In this document: piece after piece, positions 12,257 through 24,359 of the stretch
Numbering within the stretch: the first letter of the stretch is position 1
Layout: each line of letters starts with the position of its first letter
Source of the DNA: Costus lasius
Taxonomy: Eukaryota; Streptophyta; Magnoliopsida; Zingiberales; Costaceae
DNA length: 64,000 nt
Assembly (NCBI GenBank): GCA_027563935.2
Contig: CM050449.1
Location: 87,582,371 to 87,646,370, forward strand
Reading direction: 5' to 3'
The notes under the pieces: generated by a model
Databases searched by the model: none
Told to the model about the DNA's origin: nothing
What the model saw: the letters and a program-made list of their open reading frames with translations, nothing else
Made by a program: the position numbers and the translations under genes

Positions 12257-12562
12257 AGTCTGCTGGATTGCCCAGATGAAGGGGAATCGCACGGGTTGGC
12301 GATTGGCAGGGACTGCCTACCAGAAATTAGTGCTTGTACTCTCTGTGCATCTTATCTCGCCTGAGCGGGACGCGGAGACCAAGTATGAAATCTGGATCCC
12401 ATCTCACTAAAAGAGTGTTACTCTTTCGGGCTGTTTTGCTGGATTTTTCAGCCAGATAAAATAGTGAGAAAAGAATCTTTCTTAAGTCCTGGATTGATTC
12501 TAAACATTGATACTAACCTTGCTGTTCTTGCATTGTTGTAGATTCCTGCAGCAACGAACACC

Positions 12563-15500
12563 ATGAGCTTCAATGTGCGATCCCTACTGGAAAGGGAGAA
12601 GTTTGCTGGGCCAAACTTCTCAGACTGGTACGGACACCTTAAGATTATTCTTAAGGCTGAGAGGAAACTGTATGTCCTCGAGACGGCTGTACCGCCTCAA
12701 CCCGCTGCGAACGCCGCAAGGGCGGTTTGCGATGCCTATGAAAAGCATGTCAATGATAGCATTGATGTTGCTTGCCTGATGCTTGCGTCTATGACGCCAC
12801 AGCTGCAGCGTCAGCATGAGGATATGTCTGCTATAGAAATTATAGCAAACCTCAAGATGCTGTATGCTGCACAGGCGAGGACTGAATGCTATAATCTGAC
12901 CAAGCTTTTCTTTCAGAGCAAACTGGCTGAAGGGAGTCCAGTGGGAGCTCATGTGCTCAAGATGATTGGGCACAAAGAGGCTCTTGAGAAACTGGGGCAT
13001 ACCATCAATCAGGAGCTTGCTGTAGACATTATTCTGCAGTCTCTCCCGGCCTCCTTCGATGCATTCATTATTAATTTTAATATGAACAAGATCGACTGTA
13101 CTCCGGCAGAGTTGCTGAATATGCTCTTGACTACGGAGGAGACTCTGAAGGGAAAGCCTTCAACCTCTGTCTTGATGTTCCTTTCCAGGAACAAGAAGAA
13201 GGGGAAGAAGGGCAAAGCCCCTGTCATGAACTACAGCAAGGCTCTGAAACAAAAGGTGAAGCGGTCGAAGGACAACAGATGTTTCCATTGTGGCCAGCTG
13301 GGTCACTGGAAAAAGGACTGTAAAGCGCTCCAAGGAGACAAGAAGGGAAGCATCGCTTCTGGCTCAGGTATTTTTGTGACTGAGGTCATGTTTTCTTCTT
13401 CTATTTCATGGGTGTTGGACACTGCATGTGGAGTTCACATTTGTTCAAATGTACAGGAACTCAAGAGAAGAAGACAGGTGGGACAGCATGAGGTGGACCT
13501 ACGAGTTGGGAACGGGGCACGGGTTGCTGCTGTTGCTGTAGGGGTCTATTACATCTCATTACCATCTGGACTTGTATTAGAACTGGACAATTGTTATTTT
13601 GTTCCGAGTATTACGAAAAATATTATCTCTATTCCTGCTCTTGTCAAGAAAGGATTTTCCTTTGAATGCAATATTTTAAAGTGTGTTATATCTTATGATA
13701 ACATTGTTTATGCTTCTGGATCAATTAACAATGGGTTATTCATGTTGGACATGGAATGTTCTATACAAAATATTGATAATAAGAAAGCCAAGTATGCTGA
13801 TGACAGCACCTTGTTGTGGCATAGTCGTTTAGGCCATATTAACAAGAAACGCATTAAGCGGTTGCATGACCATGGACTGCTGGGGTCATTCTCCTATGAG
13901 GAGATTGATACATGCAAAGCTTGTTTAAAGGGAAAAATGACGAAGTTTCCTTTTCCTCACAAAGGTCAAAGGGCTTCAGTTTTACTTGACCTTATACACA
14001 GTGATGTGTGTGGGCCGTTTAGTAAACATGCCAGAGGTGGCTATTCATACTTCATTACCTTTACTGATGATTTCAGTAGATATGGGTATGTCTATCTGAT
14101 GAGACATAAGAGTGAATCTTTTGACAAGTTCAAAGAGTTCAAAAATGAAGTACAGAATCAGCTAGGCCGAAATATCAAGGCACTTTGCTCAGATCGAGGT
14201 GGTGAATACCTAAGTCGAGAGTTTACTGACTATCTGAAGGAGTGTGGGATTATCTCACAGCTCACTCCGCCAGGAACACCGCAATGGAATGGTGTGTCCG
14301 AGAGGAGGAACAGAACCTTACTGGATATGGTTCGTTCAATGATGAGTCAGGCTACTCTACCTTACTCCTTTTGGGGATTTGCACTGGAAACAGCTGCAAA
14401 GGTACTAAACCGAGTGCCATCCAAGGCAGTTTCAAAGACTCCATATGAGTTATGGTATGGGAAACAACCTAGCTTGACATTTATTAAGATCTGGGGTTGC
14501 GAGGCTTATGTCAAAAAGCTCGCCTCTGGGAAACTAGAGAGCAGATCTGAGAAATGTATCTTTGTCGGTTACCCTAAGGAAACTAAGGGTTATTATTTCT
14601 ACGATCCCAAAGAGAACAAAGTATTTGTTGCTCGGACGGCAATTTTTCTTGAGAAGGAGATTCTTCTGCAAGAGGCTAGTGGGAGAGAAATAAAGCTGGA
14701 TGAGAATCCAGAGGAAGAACAAAGTAGTCAAGCACAGTTGGATGAGCCTGAGCCGGTAGAACAGGTTATTGAACAACCTGAGGCTCAGATATCACGGGAA
14801 CCGCGAAGATCGGGAAGGATCCGTCGACAGCCTGAGCGCTATGACGGAGTCTACATCATTGATAATGATGAACCCCTAACTTATGCGGATGCGGTCAGTG
14901 GACCGGAGTCAGCTAGGTGGCTTGAAGCTATGCGAGCCGAGATGGACTCCATGTCAGATAACCAAGTCTGGGATTTGGTTGATCCGCCTCCGGGAGTAAT
15001 CCCTATAGGCTGTAAATGGATCTTCAAGAAGAAGATTGACATGGATGGTAACGTGGTTACCTATAAAGGCAGGCTAGTTGCGAAAGGTTTCAAACAAATC
15101 TACGGGATAGATTATGATGAAACTTTCTCTCCTGTAGCCATGTTCAAGTCTATTCGGATTCTTCTTGCGATAGCAGCATATTACGATTATGAGATCTGGC
15201 AGATGGATGTGAAGACCGCTTTCCTTAATGGAAAACTGGATAAGGATGTGTATATGACACAACCTGAAGGTTTCACTAATCCATCGGATCGTCATAAAAT
15301 ATGCAAGTTAAAGAAGTCCATTTATGGACTTAAACAAGCATCTAGAAGCTGGAATATTCGTTTTGATGAATCGATCAGTGAATTTGGTTTCATCAAGAAC
15401 GAAGATGACCCGTGCGTATATAAGAGGTTTAGTGGGAGCGTGATTATTTTCCTAGTCCTCTACGTCGATGATATCTTAATCATTGGAAACGATATTCCTG

Positions 15501-16444
15501 AACTGCATGCTGTTAAAGCATGGTTAAGAAAATGTTTCCAGATGAAAGATCTAGGAGAAGCAGCCTATGTGTTAGGTGTGAAGATCTACAGGGATAGATC
15601 TAAGAGGCTTCTCGGGCTGTGCCAGAGTACTTACATCGATAAAGTCCTGGAGAGATTTCATTTAGAGAATTCTAAAAGAGGATATCTTCCAGTCAGACAT
15701 GGTCTGAATCTTTCAAAGAGTCAGTGTCCACAAACACAGACAAAGAAAGATGAAATGGACAATACGCCTTATGCTTCGGCTATTGGGTCCATTATGTATG
15801 CGATGTTGTGTACTCGCCCAGACGTCGCTTACGGGTTAAGCGTAACCAGTCGATTCCAAAGTAATCCAGGTCAGGCACACTGGATTGCGGTCAAGAACAT
15901 TTTAAAATATCTTCGGAGGACCAAAGATATGTTCTTGATATATGGTGGTCAGGAAGAACTCAGTATAGAAGGATATACTGACGCTTCATTCCAATCGGAC
16001 CAGGATGATTTCCGATCGCAATCAGGCTATGTTTTTAGCTTGAATGGTGGAGCAGTGGTGTGGAAAAGTTTCAAACAGTCTATCGTTGCTGATTCCACAA
16101 CAGAAGCCGAGTATGTTGCAGCCTCGGAAGCATCCAAGGAGGTAGTGTGGATTCGTAAGTTCGTTCAGGATCTTGGTGTCGTTCCTTCGAGTGCAGATCC
16201 TTTGGTTATCTTCTGTGATAACACTGGAGCAATTGCACAAGCAAAGGAACCACGGTCGCACCAGAAGTCCAAGCACATACAGAGACGGTTTCACTTGATC
16301 CGGGAGATCATTGATCGTGGCGAGATCAAAATCTGCAAGGTTCATACAGATGACAATCTGGCTGACCCGCTTACCAAGCCTCTGGCGCAGCAGAAGCATG
16401 AGAAGCACTGTAATAATATGGGTTTGAGATTCCTCATCCATTAG
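12563..16444 (+). CDS. Copia-2 Gag-Pol polyprotein (1293 aa)
   Basis: This single frame encodes a complete Ty1/copia polyprotein that would form virus-like particles and make and insert cDNA. Gag occupies about residues 1-270, with the zinc knuckle C240-C243-H248-C253. Protease has D286 in DTACG (DTA rather than the usual DTG or DSG). Integrase shows H420-H425-C451-C454 and the DD35E triad D481, D544, E580. Reverse transcriptase has YVDD at 967-970. RNase H has D1140 (YTDAS), E1181 (TEAEY) and D1219 (FCDNT). The order PR-INT-RT-RH is diagnostic of copia. The ATG at 12563 is the first in this frame and the same site is used by both sister copies. The Gag N-terminus and the 1.7-kb LTR recall the Angela/TAR/Tork group, but I cannot fix the lineage. 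Confidence 0.96.
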   Translation: MSFNVRSLLEREKFAGPNFSDWYGHLKIILKAERKLYVLETAVPPQPAANAARAVCDAYEKHVNDSIDVACLMLASMTPQLQRQHEDMSAIEIIANLKMLYAAQARTECYNLTKLFFQSKLAEGSPVGAHVLKMIGHKEALEKLGHTINQELAVDIILQSLPASFDAFIINFNMNKIDCTPAELLNMLLTTEETLKGKPSTSVLMFLSRNKKKGKKGKAPVMNYSKALKQKVKRSKDNRCFHCGQLGHWKKDCKALQGDKKGSIASGSGIFVTEVMFSSSISWVLDTACGVHICSNVQELKRRRQVGQHEVDLRVGNGARVAAVAVGVYYISLPSGLVLELDNCYFVPSITKNIISIPALVKKGFSFECNILKCVISYDNIVYASGSINNGLFMLDMECSIQNIDNKKAKYADDSTLLWHSRLGHINKKRIKRLHDHGLLGSFSYEEIDTCKACLKGKMTKFPFPHKGQRASVLLDLIHSDVCGPFSKHARGGYSYFITFTDDFSRYGYVYLMRHKSESFDKFKEFKNEVQNQLGRNIKALCSDRGGEYLSREFTDYLKECGIISQLTPPGTPQWNGVSERRNRTLLDMVRSMMSQATLPYSFWGFALETAAKVLNRVPSKAVSKTPYELWYGKQPSLTFIKIWGCEAYVKKLASGKLESRSEKCIFVGYPKETKGYYFYDPKENKVFVARTAIFLEKEILLQEASGREIKLDENPEEEQSSQAQLDEPEPVEQVIEQPEAQISREPRRSGRIRRQPERYDGVYIIDNDEPLTYADAVSGPESARWLEAMRAEMDSMSDNQVWDLVDPPPGVIPIGCKWIFKKKIDMDGNVVTYKGRLVAKGFKQIYGIDYDETFSPVAMFKSIRILLAIAAYYDYEIWQMDVKTAFLNGKLDKDVYMTQPEGFTNPSDRHKICKLKKSIYGLKQASRSWNIRFDESISEFGFIKNEDDPCVYKRFSGSVIIFLVLYVDDILIIGNDIPELHAVKAWLRKCFQMKDLGEAAYVLGVKIYRDRSKRLLGLCQSTYIDKVLERFHLENSKRGYLPVRHGLNLSKSQCPQTQTKKDEMDNTPYASAIGSIMYAMLCTRPDVAYGLSVTSRFQSNPGQAHWIAVKNILKYLRRTKDMFLIYGGQEELSIEGYTDASFQSDQDDFRSQSGYVFSLNGGAVVWKSFKQSIVADSTTEAEYVAASEASKEVVWIRKFVQDLGVVPSSADPLVIFCDNTGAIAQAKEPRSHQKSKHIQRRFHLIREIIDRGEIKICKVHTDDNLADPLTKPLAQQKHEKHCNNMGLRFLIH

Positions 16445-16448
16445 ATTA

Positions 16449-16464
16449 AGTGCAAGTGGGAGAT
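16449..16464 (+). other. Copia-2 polypurine tract
   Basis: AGTGCAAGTGGGAGAT ends directly at the 3' LTR start (16465). The same sequence abuts the 3' LTR in Copia-1 and Copia-3, as expected of the plus-strand primer. Confidence 0.85.
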
Positions 16465-18076
16465 TGTTGGGGTATGCCCTTAAGGCTAATGTTTGAGGCC
16501 TTGGGATTCTATCAGTATCATGTATATAAACTCTTATGTTTATAAAGGCAATGGTTGTTATTCAGTATGTTACATTGTCTGCTGCAATAAGTGTGCTTCT
16601 GAATAATGTCTCAATGCTGTTCAGCTTGGCTGACATGCTGTAATGTCCTTAGTCGAGATATCTTGGTGAACATGAGACAGCCTTGATATGATTTAGACTA
16701 ATATGTGTTCTAATCTTATAGGATGCTTCGAGCATGGAATAAGATGTAGACTCATGGGTACATTGGATGTACTGGACAGACCCTACTAGGATATTCAATT
16801 GCTTGTCACAATGTGAATAATCCTTGTTTGCATCAAGTGGCACATGTCCTCTGACTTGAGATCACTTGTGTTTCTAAATGATGATTGTCATTGTTTTGAG
16901 GTAGTTCAATATCATTTGAAATATAATGGTTATAGATTATCTTGGATAATGATCATGAGTCAGGTTAGGACACTAGTGATAGATATAGGATTGCCGTCTT
17001 CTTGTTCAAGGAGTGTGATGTTCTAAAGGGGCCCCCCCGAATGAGATGATTGAGAAAGTGTATGGCCATACCCAGGTGACTATGTTCATCTGGTCTAATC
17101 ATGCTCATCATATTGGAGCTACAGGCTTGACATGCTTGTCCAATAAGAACATCCAGTGGCAAAGGAAACATGTATGCCTAGTGAAGTGGATTCACACTTG
17201 TGCTGTGGTTTGGGAGTAGTCTTGGAAGACTCTTTCCTTTATATCGGGAGACAGTGATGTGTTGCTAGATACCCCTCACTGATCGTGATAACGTAAGTTA
17301 TCGTTACCGACATTTAAAGGAAACCCTCAGGGTCGCACAATTTGATGATATGGCTTCTTTAAGTTAGATCGTGTGGACTGAATTGTTTGGGTTCAGTTTA
17401 AAGGGATTTAGACTCTGATTGTAAGTGAGATCTGGTCTGATCATGTTTGATTGATTAGAGCTTGAGATCGGTAAGCTTCGATCGAGAGAGATGATGCTAG
17501 ATCGGTGAGATCAGGAGCATCAAGAGATGAACGGTTAGATCTGGAGCCTTAGGGTTTAATATGATCTAGACCATGGCTTGGGCTTATTTGATTTGGTTTT
17601 TTGAACCAAATGCAATTGAACCAAAAAGAGAACCGGTTCACTTATGTGAACGCATGGTTCGAAAGGGTGAAGGCGTTTTGGTCGTTTATGAGAGCATGGC
17701 TTCTATTTATGGTAAGTCATGAATGCCTCTTCCAAAAACGCCATAACGCCAATACGTTCACCACTTCACTTCACTTGACGCTTCTTGCACTTTTCGTGTG
17801 GAGGAGAGGTTGACGAGAAGGAAGAGCTCTCGGCCAAGCAAGCAAACATCTCCTCATCCCTACCACTCGACAAGGATACTTGTAGATCCTTGCTAGCACA
17901 AGGAGATTCAAGGAGAAGCCATCTTCACCTTGTGTGCGTTGCCTTTGGAGAAGAACCATTTGATTCTTTCTCTTCCAAGCCGCCTCCTATCTCATGGCCA
18001 TGGTAACGCATCTATCTTCTATTGCTCTAAGTTGATCATATGACACATACATGCGATTCATGAAACCCTTGCTTCC
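16465..18076 (+). repeat. Copia-2 3' LTR, first part
   Basis: Collinear with 9078-10680 apart from a 1-base T insertion in the T run near 17596 and an 8-base insertion near 17775. It is cut at 18076 by Gypsy-B; the last 63 bases are at 35605-35667. Confidence 0.95.
18072..18076. repeat. Target site duplication of Gypsy-B (left copy)
   Basis: cttcc, repeated at 35600-35604. The uninterrupted 5' LTR reads cttgcttccgctgccg at the matching place. Confidence 0.95.
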
Positions 18077-18233
18077 TGATGGGGTCACCAAGCATGCAAC
18101 ATCCAAACAACGTGCTTCGAAAACATTTTGCTAATTAGGTATAGCTTAATAAACCCCTTAAGCTAACGTAGTTTGAAATTAGTTTGTTTTGGTATGTAAT
18201 AGTGAAAATCGAAACTACTTATCAAGAGAATCC
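18077..18233 (-). repeat. Gypsy-B 3' LTR, distal part
   Basis: Matches 33747-33903 with one difference (t for c at 18209). It starts with TGATGGGG on the plus strand. It is separated from the rest of the LTR by Copia-3. Confidence 0.95.
18229..18233. repeat. Target site duplication of Copia-3 (left copy)
   Basis: aatcc, repeated at 27340-27344. The other Gypsy-B LTR reads gagaatcctagtatg without a break at 33897-33911. Confidence 0.95.
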
Positions 18234-19922
18234 TGATGGTTCCCCAAAGGGGGCGAAAACCCTATGGTGGCGCAAACAAGAAAGGGGGCAGCGGATAAAG
18301 GGTTTCATAGGATCAATGAGCATGCATTATATGATCAACTTAACAAAACCGATTGTAAAGAAGTGATTCGATTCATACCATGGCCATTTCAAGATGGCGC
18401 CTTGGAAGTAAGAGAACAACGAAGATCTCCTCCAAATCGTCACACACAAGATGAAGATGTGCTTCTTCTTGTCGTCCCTTGTGCTAGCAAGGATCGTCCA
18501 AAGCGTCTTGATCGAATGCAAAGGGAAAGGAGAGTTTTTCTTCTTGGTGTTTTTCTCTCTTGTCGCCTTAGACTTCCTCTACACGAGAATGCCACTCGAA
18601 CACAACCCAAGGAGGCGTCAAAGGCGTGAAGAGGCAAGAGAGGGGCGACGTGAGATCATGGCCACGTTTGAGAAGTGCTATCCAAAAATAGCATCCCACT
18701 TCTCCACATGCGATCTTGGGTTTACCCCAATCGCAAATGCCACATCACCTTTGAACCATGCGCTCATCCATGAGCTGGTTCAAACCGATTTGGTCCACTA
18801 ACCAAATAAACCAAGAAATAAGTCCAGATCAAAATAAACCCTAAGGCTCTTGATCTGACCGTTAATCTCTCAATGCTCCTGATCTGACTGATCTAGCATT
18901 CATTCTCTCAATCGAAGCTTACCGATCTCAAGCCCTAATCAATCAAACATGATCAGACCAGATCTCACTTACAATCAGAGATTAAATCCCTTTAAACTGA
19001 ACCTGAATAATTCAGTCCACACGATCTGACTTAAGAAAGCCATATCATCAAATTGTGCGACCCTAAGGGTTTCCTTTAAATGTCGGTAACGATAACTTAC
19101 GTTATCACGATCAGTGAGGGGTATCTAGCAACACATCACTGTCTCCCGATATAAAGGAAAGAGTCTTCCAAGACTACACCCAAAAACAACACAAGTGTGA
19201 ATCAATTCACAAAGCATACAAATTTCCTTTACCACTGGATGTTCTTATTGGACAAGCAAGTCAAGCTTGTAACTCCAATATGATGAGCATGATTAGATCA
19301 GATGAACATAGTCATCTGGGTATGGCCATACACTTTCTCAATCATCTCATCCAGGGGGCCCCTTTAGAACATCACACTCCAATTAAGGAGACGGCAATCC
19401 TATGTCTATCACTAGTGCCCTAACCTGACTCAAGCTCACCATCCAAGATAGTCTATAATCATTATATTTCAAGTGATATTGAACTATCTCAAAATAATGA
19501 CAATCATCATTTAGAAAACACAAGTGATCTCAAGTCAGAGGAAATGTGCCACTTGTCGCATTCAAGGATTATTCACATTGTGACAAGCAATTGAATATCC
19601 AAGTAGGGTCTGTCCAGTACATCCAATGTACCCATGAGTCTACATCTTATTCCATGCTCGAAGCATCCTATAAGATTAGAACACATATTAGTCTTAACCA
19701 TATCAAGGCTGTCTCATGTTCACCAAGATATCTCGACTAAGGACATAACTGCATGTCAGCCTAGCTGAACAGCTTTGAGACATTATTCAGAAGAACATAT
19801 ATTGCAGCAGACAATGTAGCTTACTGAATAACAACCATGCCTTTATAAACATAACAGTTTATTACATGATACTGTTACAATCCCAAGACCTCAAACATTA
19901 GTCTTAAGGGCATACCCCAACA
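18234..19922 (-). repeat. Copia-3 3' LTR (1689 bp)
   Basis: Collinear with 25651-27339 without indels. On the plus strand it begins TGATGGTTCCCC and ends ATACCCCAACA. Confidence 0.95.
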
Positions 19923-19942
19923 ATCTCCCACTTGCACTTAAT

Positions 19943-22900
19943 CTAATGGTTGAGAAATCTCAAACCCATATTATTACAGTGCTTTTCATGCTTCTGCTGC
20001 GCCAGAGGCTTAGTAAGCGGGTCTGCCAGATTGTCATCTGTATGAACCTTGCAGACTTTGATCTCGCCACGATCTATGATCTCCCTGATCAAATGAAACC
20101 GTCTCTGTATGTGCTTGGACTTCTGGTGCGACCGTGGTTCCTTTGCTTGTGCGATTGCTCCAGTGTTATCACAGAAGATAACCAAAGGATCTGCACTCGA
20201 AGGAACAACACCAAGTTCTCTCACGAACTTACGAATCCACACTGCCTCCTTGGATGCTTCCGAGGCTGCAACATACTCGGCTTCTGTTGTGGAATCAGCA
20301 ACGATTGACTGTTTGAAACTCTTCCACACCACTGCTCCTCCATTCAAGCTAAAAACATAGCCTGATTGCGATCGGAAATCGTCCTGGTCAGACTGGAACG
20401 AAGCGTCAGTATATCCTTCAATATTGAGTTCTTCCTGACCACCATATATCAAGAACATATCTTTGGTTCTCCGAAGATATTTTAAGATGTTCTTGACTGC
20501 AATCCAGTGTGCCTGTCCTGGATTACTTTGGAAACTACTGGTCACGCTTAACCCGTAAGCGACGTCTGGGGGAGTACACAACATCGCATACATAATGGAT
20601 CCAATAGCCGAAGCATAAGGCGTATTGTCCATTTCATCTTTCTCAGTCTGTGTTTGTGGACACTGACTCTTCGAAAGATTCAGACCATGTCTGACTGGAA
20701 GATATCCTCTTTTAGAATTCTCTAAATGAAATCTCTCCAGGACTTTATCGATGTAAGTACTCTGGCACAGCCCGAGAAGCCTCTTAGATCTATCCCTGTA
20801 GATCTTCACACCTAATACATAGGCTGCTTCTCCTAAATCTTTCATCTGGAAACATTTCCTTAACCATGCCTTAACCGCATGCATTTCAGGAATGTCGTTT
20901 CCAATGATCAAGATATCATCAACGTAGAGGACTAGGAAAGTAATCACGCTCCCACTAAACCTCTTATATACACACGGGTCATCCTCGTTCTTGATGAAAC
21001 CAAATTCAGTGACTGATTTATCAAAACGAATATTCCAGCTTCTTGATGCTTGCTTAAGTCCATAAATGGACTTCTTTAATTTGCATATCTTATGACGATC
21101 TGATGGATCAGTGAAACCCTCAGGTTGTGTCATATACACATCCTCATCCAGATTTCCATTCAGGAAAGCTGTTTTCACATCCATTTGCCAGATCTCATAA
21201 TCATAATATGCTGCTATCGCGAAAAGAATCCGAATAGACTTAAACATGGCTACAGGTGAGAAAGTTTCATCATAATCTATCCCGTAGATTTGTTTGAAAC
21301 CTTTCGCAACTAGCCTGCCTTTATAGGTAACCACGTTACCATCCATGTCAATCTTCTTCTTGAAGATCCATTTACAGCCTATTGGGATAACTCCCGGAGG
21401 CGGATCAACCAAATCCCAAACTTGGTTATCTGACATGGAGTCCATCTCGGCGCGCATAGCTTCAAGCCATCTCGCTGACTCCGGTCCACTGACCGCATCC
21501 GCATAAGTGAGGGGTTCATCATTATCAATGATGTAGACTCTGTCATAGCGCTCAGGCTGACGACGAATCCTTCCCGATCTTCGCGGTTCCCGTGATGTCT
21601 GAGCCTCAGGTTGTTCAATAACCTGTTCTACCGGCTCAGGCTCATCCAACTCTGCTTGAGCACTTTGTCCTTCCTCTGGATTCTCATCCAGTTTTATTTC
21701 TCTCCCACTGGCCTCTTGCAGAAGAAACTCCTTCTCAAGAAATATGGCCGTCCGAGCAACAAAAACCTTGTTCTCTTTGGGATCGTAGAAATAATAACCC
21801 TTAGTTTCCTTAGGGTAACCGACAAAGATGCATTTGTCAGATCTGCTCTCTAGTTTCCCAGAGGCGAGCTTTTTGACATAAGCCTCGCAGCCCCAGATCC
21901 TGATAAACGTCAAGCTTGGCTGTTTCCCATACCATAATTCATATGGCGTCTTTGAAACGGCCTTGGATGGCACTCGGTTTAGTATTTTTGCAGCTGTTTC
22001 CAGTGCAAAACCCCAAAAAGGAGTAAGGTAGATTAGCCTGACTCATCATAGAACGAACCATATCAAGTAACGTTCTATTTCTCCTCTCGGACACACCATT
22101 CCATTGCGGTGTTCCTGGTGGAGTGAGCTGTGAGATGATCCCACACTCCTTCAGATAGTCAGTAAATGCATGACTTAGGTATTCTCCACCTCGATCAGAA
22201 CGAAGTGCCTTGATATTTCGGCCTAGCTGATTTTGTACTTCATTCTTGAACTCTTTGAACTTGTCAAAGGATTCACTCTTGTGTCTCATTAAAAAGACAT
22301 ACCCATATCTACTGAAATCATCAGTAAAGGTGATGAAGTACTGATAGCCACCTCTGGCATGTTTACTAAATGGCCCACACACATCACTGTGTATAAGGTC
22401 AAGTAAACCTGAAGCCCTTTGACCTTTGTGAAGAAAAGGTGACTTCGTCATTTTGCCCATCAAACAAGCTTTGCATATATCAATCTCCTTATAGGTGAAT
22501 GATCCCAGCAGTCCATAATCATGCAACCGCTTAATGCGTTTCTCGTTAATATGGCCTAAACGACTATGCCATAGCAAGGTGCTGTCATCAGCATTCTTGG
22601 CTTTCTTAATATCAATTTTCTGTATAGAACATTCCATGTCCAACATGTATAACCCATTGTTAATTGAACCAGTTGCATAAACAATATTATCATAAGATAA
22701 AACACACTTTGAAATATTGCATTCAAAGGAAAATCCCTTCCTGACAAGAGCAGGAATAGAGATAATATTTTTAGTAATACTGGGAACAAAGTAACAACTG
22801 TTTAGTTCTAATACAAGTCCAGATGGTAAAGAAATGAAATAGTCTCCTACAGCAACAGCAGCAACCCGTGCCCCGTTTCCAACGCGTAGGTCCACCTCAT

Positions 22901-23825
22901 GCTGTCCCACCTGTCTTCTTCTCTTGAGTTCCTGTACATTTGAACAAATGTGAACTCCACATGCAGTGTCCAACACCCATGATATAGAAGAAGAAAACAT
23001 GACCTCAGTCACGTAAATACCTGAGCCAGAAGCGAAGCTTCCCCTCTTATCTCCTTGGAGCGCTTTACAGTCCTTTTTCCAGTGACCCAGCTGGCCACAG
23101 TGGAAACACCTGTATTCCTTGGACCGCTTAACCTTCTGCTTCAGAGCCTTGCTGTAGCTCTTGACAGGGGTCTTGCCCTTCTTCCCCTTCTTCTTGTTCC
23201 TAGAAGGAACCATTAAGACAGAGGTCGAAGGCTTACCCTTCAGAGTCTCCTCAGTAGTCAAGAGCATATTCAGCAGCTCTGCCGGAGTACAATCGATTTT
23301 GTTCATATTAAAGTTAATAATGAACGCGTCGAATGAAGGCGGGAGAGACTGCAGAATAATGTCCACAGCAAGCTCCTGATTGATGGTATGCCCCAGTTTC
23401 TCTAGAGCCTCCTTGTGCCCAATCATCTTGAGCACGTGAGCTCCCACTGGGCTCCCTTCAGCCAGTTTGCTCTGAAAGAACAGCTTCGTCAAATTATAGC
23501 GTTCAGTCCTCGCCTGTGCAGCATACAGCATCTTGAGGTTCGCTATAATCTCTATAGCCGACATATCCTCATGCTGACGCTGCAGCGGTGGCGTCATAGA
23601 CGCTAGCATCAGGCAAGCGACATCAATGCTATCATTGACGTGCTTTTCATAGGCTTCCCGAACCGCCCTTGCGGCGTTCGGAGCGGGCTGAGGCGGTATC
23701 GCCGTCTCGAGGACATACAGTTTCCTCTCTGCCTTAAGAACAATCTTAAGGTGTCCAAACCAGTCAGAGAAGTTCGGCCCAGCAAACTTCTCCCTTTCCA
23801 GTAGGGATCGCACATTGAAGTTCAT
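19943..23825 (-). pseudogene. Copia-3 gag-pol polyprotein, one frameshift
   Basis: The first 600 or so codons (from the ATG at 23823-23825) encode Gag with the CCHC knuckle, protease (DTACG) and integrase (HHCC, DD35E). Near the end of the integrase core the frame is lost: the plus strand has five A at 22015-22019 where Copia-1 and Copia-2 have four in the same run. After the shift the remaining integrase tail, RT with YVDD, and RNase H are open to the stop at 19943-19945. All other key motifs are present. A one-base slippage in a homopolymer is the only clear lesion. Some missense changes exist, for example CTPPDVAYG where Copia-2 has CTRPDVAYG. Confidence 0.93.
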
Positions 23826-24131
23826 GGTGTTCGTTGCTGCAGGTATCTACAACAATGCAAGAACAGCAAGGTCAGTATCAATGTTAAGAATCAATCAGGA
23901 CTTAAGAAAGATTCTTTTTCTCACTATTTTATCTGGCTGAAAAATCCAGCAAAACAGCCCGAAAGAGTAGAACTCTTTTAGTGAGATGGGATCCAGATTT
24001 CATACTTGGTCTCCGCGTCCCGCTCAGGCGAGATAAGATACACAGAGAGTACAAGCACTAATCTCTGGTAGGCTGTCCCAGCCAATCGCCAACCCGTGCG
24101 ATTCCCCTTCATCTGGGCAATCCAGCAGACT

Positions 24132-24150
24132 GTGCCAACTGAGTTGGTAC
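24132..24150 (-). other. Leader hairpin 2 (Copia-3)
   Basis: Minus-strand GTACCAACTCAGTTGGCAC, identical to the hairpins at 5096-5114 and 12238-12256. Confidence 0.6.
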
Positions 24151-24340
24151 AACACAATCTCTGACCCCACAGATGGCTGCCCCCATGTGCTACCATATGC
24201 GCCACATATGTAGCCTACATGGTCAAGCTGACCCGACCTACTCCCTGGACCACCACATGCTATGCTGAGCAACGAGAAGGGATAAATCCCCACTCTGTAA
24301 CACGCAGGTGTAATCCCGCACCGTCTGAAGATAGATGGAC

Positions 24341-24359
24341 GTGCCCACTGAGTGGGTAC
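24341..24359 (-). other. Leader hairpin 1 (Copia-3)
   Basis: Minus-strand GTACCCACTCAGTGGGCAC, identical to the hairpins at 5304-5322 and 12028-12046. Confidence 0.6.

Larger units (their letters stand above)
10759..12562 (+). other. Copia-2 untranslated leader
   Basis: About 1.8 kb without a long frame, homologous to the leaders of Copia-1 and Copia-3. It contains two hairpins (12028-12046, 12238-12256) that share a TCA loop and differ by one compensated stem pair. A tRNA-like box-B segment (ggttcgaccc) is at 11671-11680. The last 30 bases before the ATG (gattcctgcagcaacgaacacc) are kept in all three copies. Confidence 0.78.

Noticed and set aside
18264..18801. Overlapping frames of 116 and 121 codons in both Copia-3 LTRs
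   Set aside because: They lie wholly in the LTR, use different frames of the same DNA and match no known domain.
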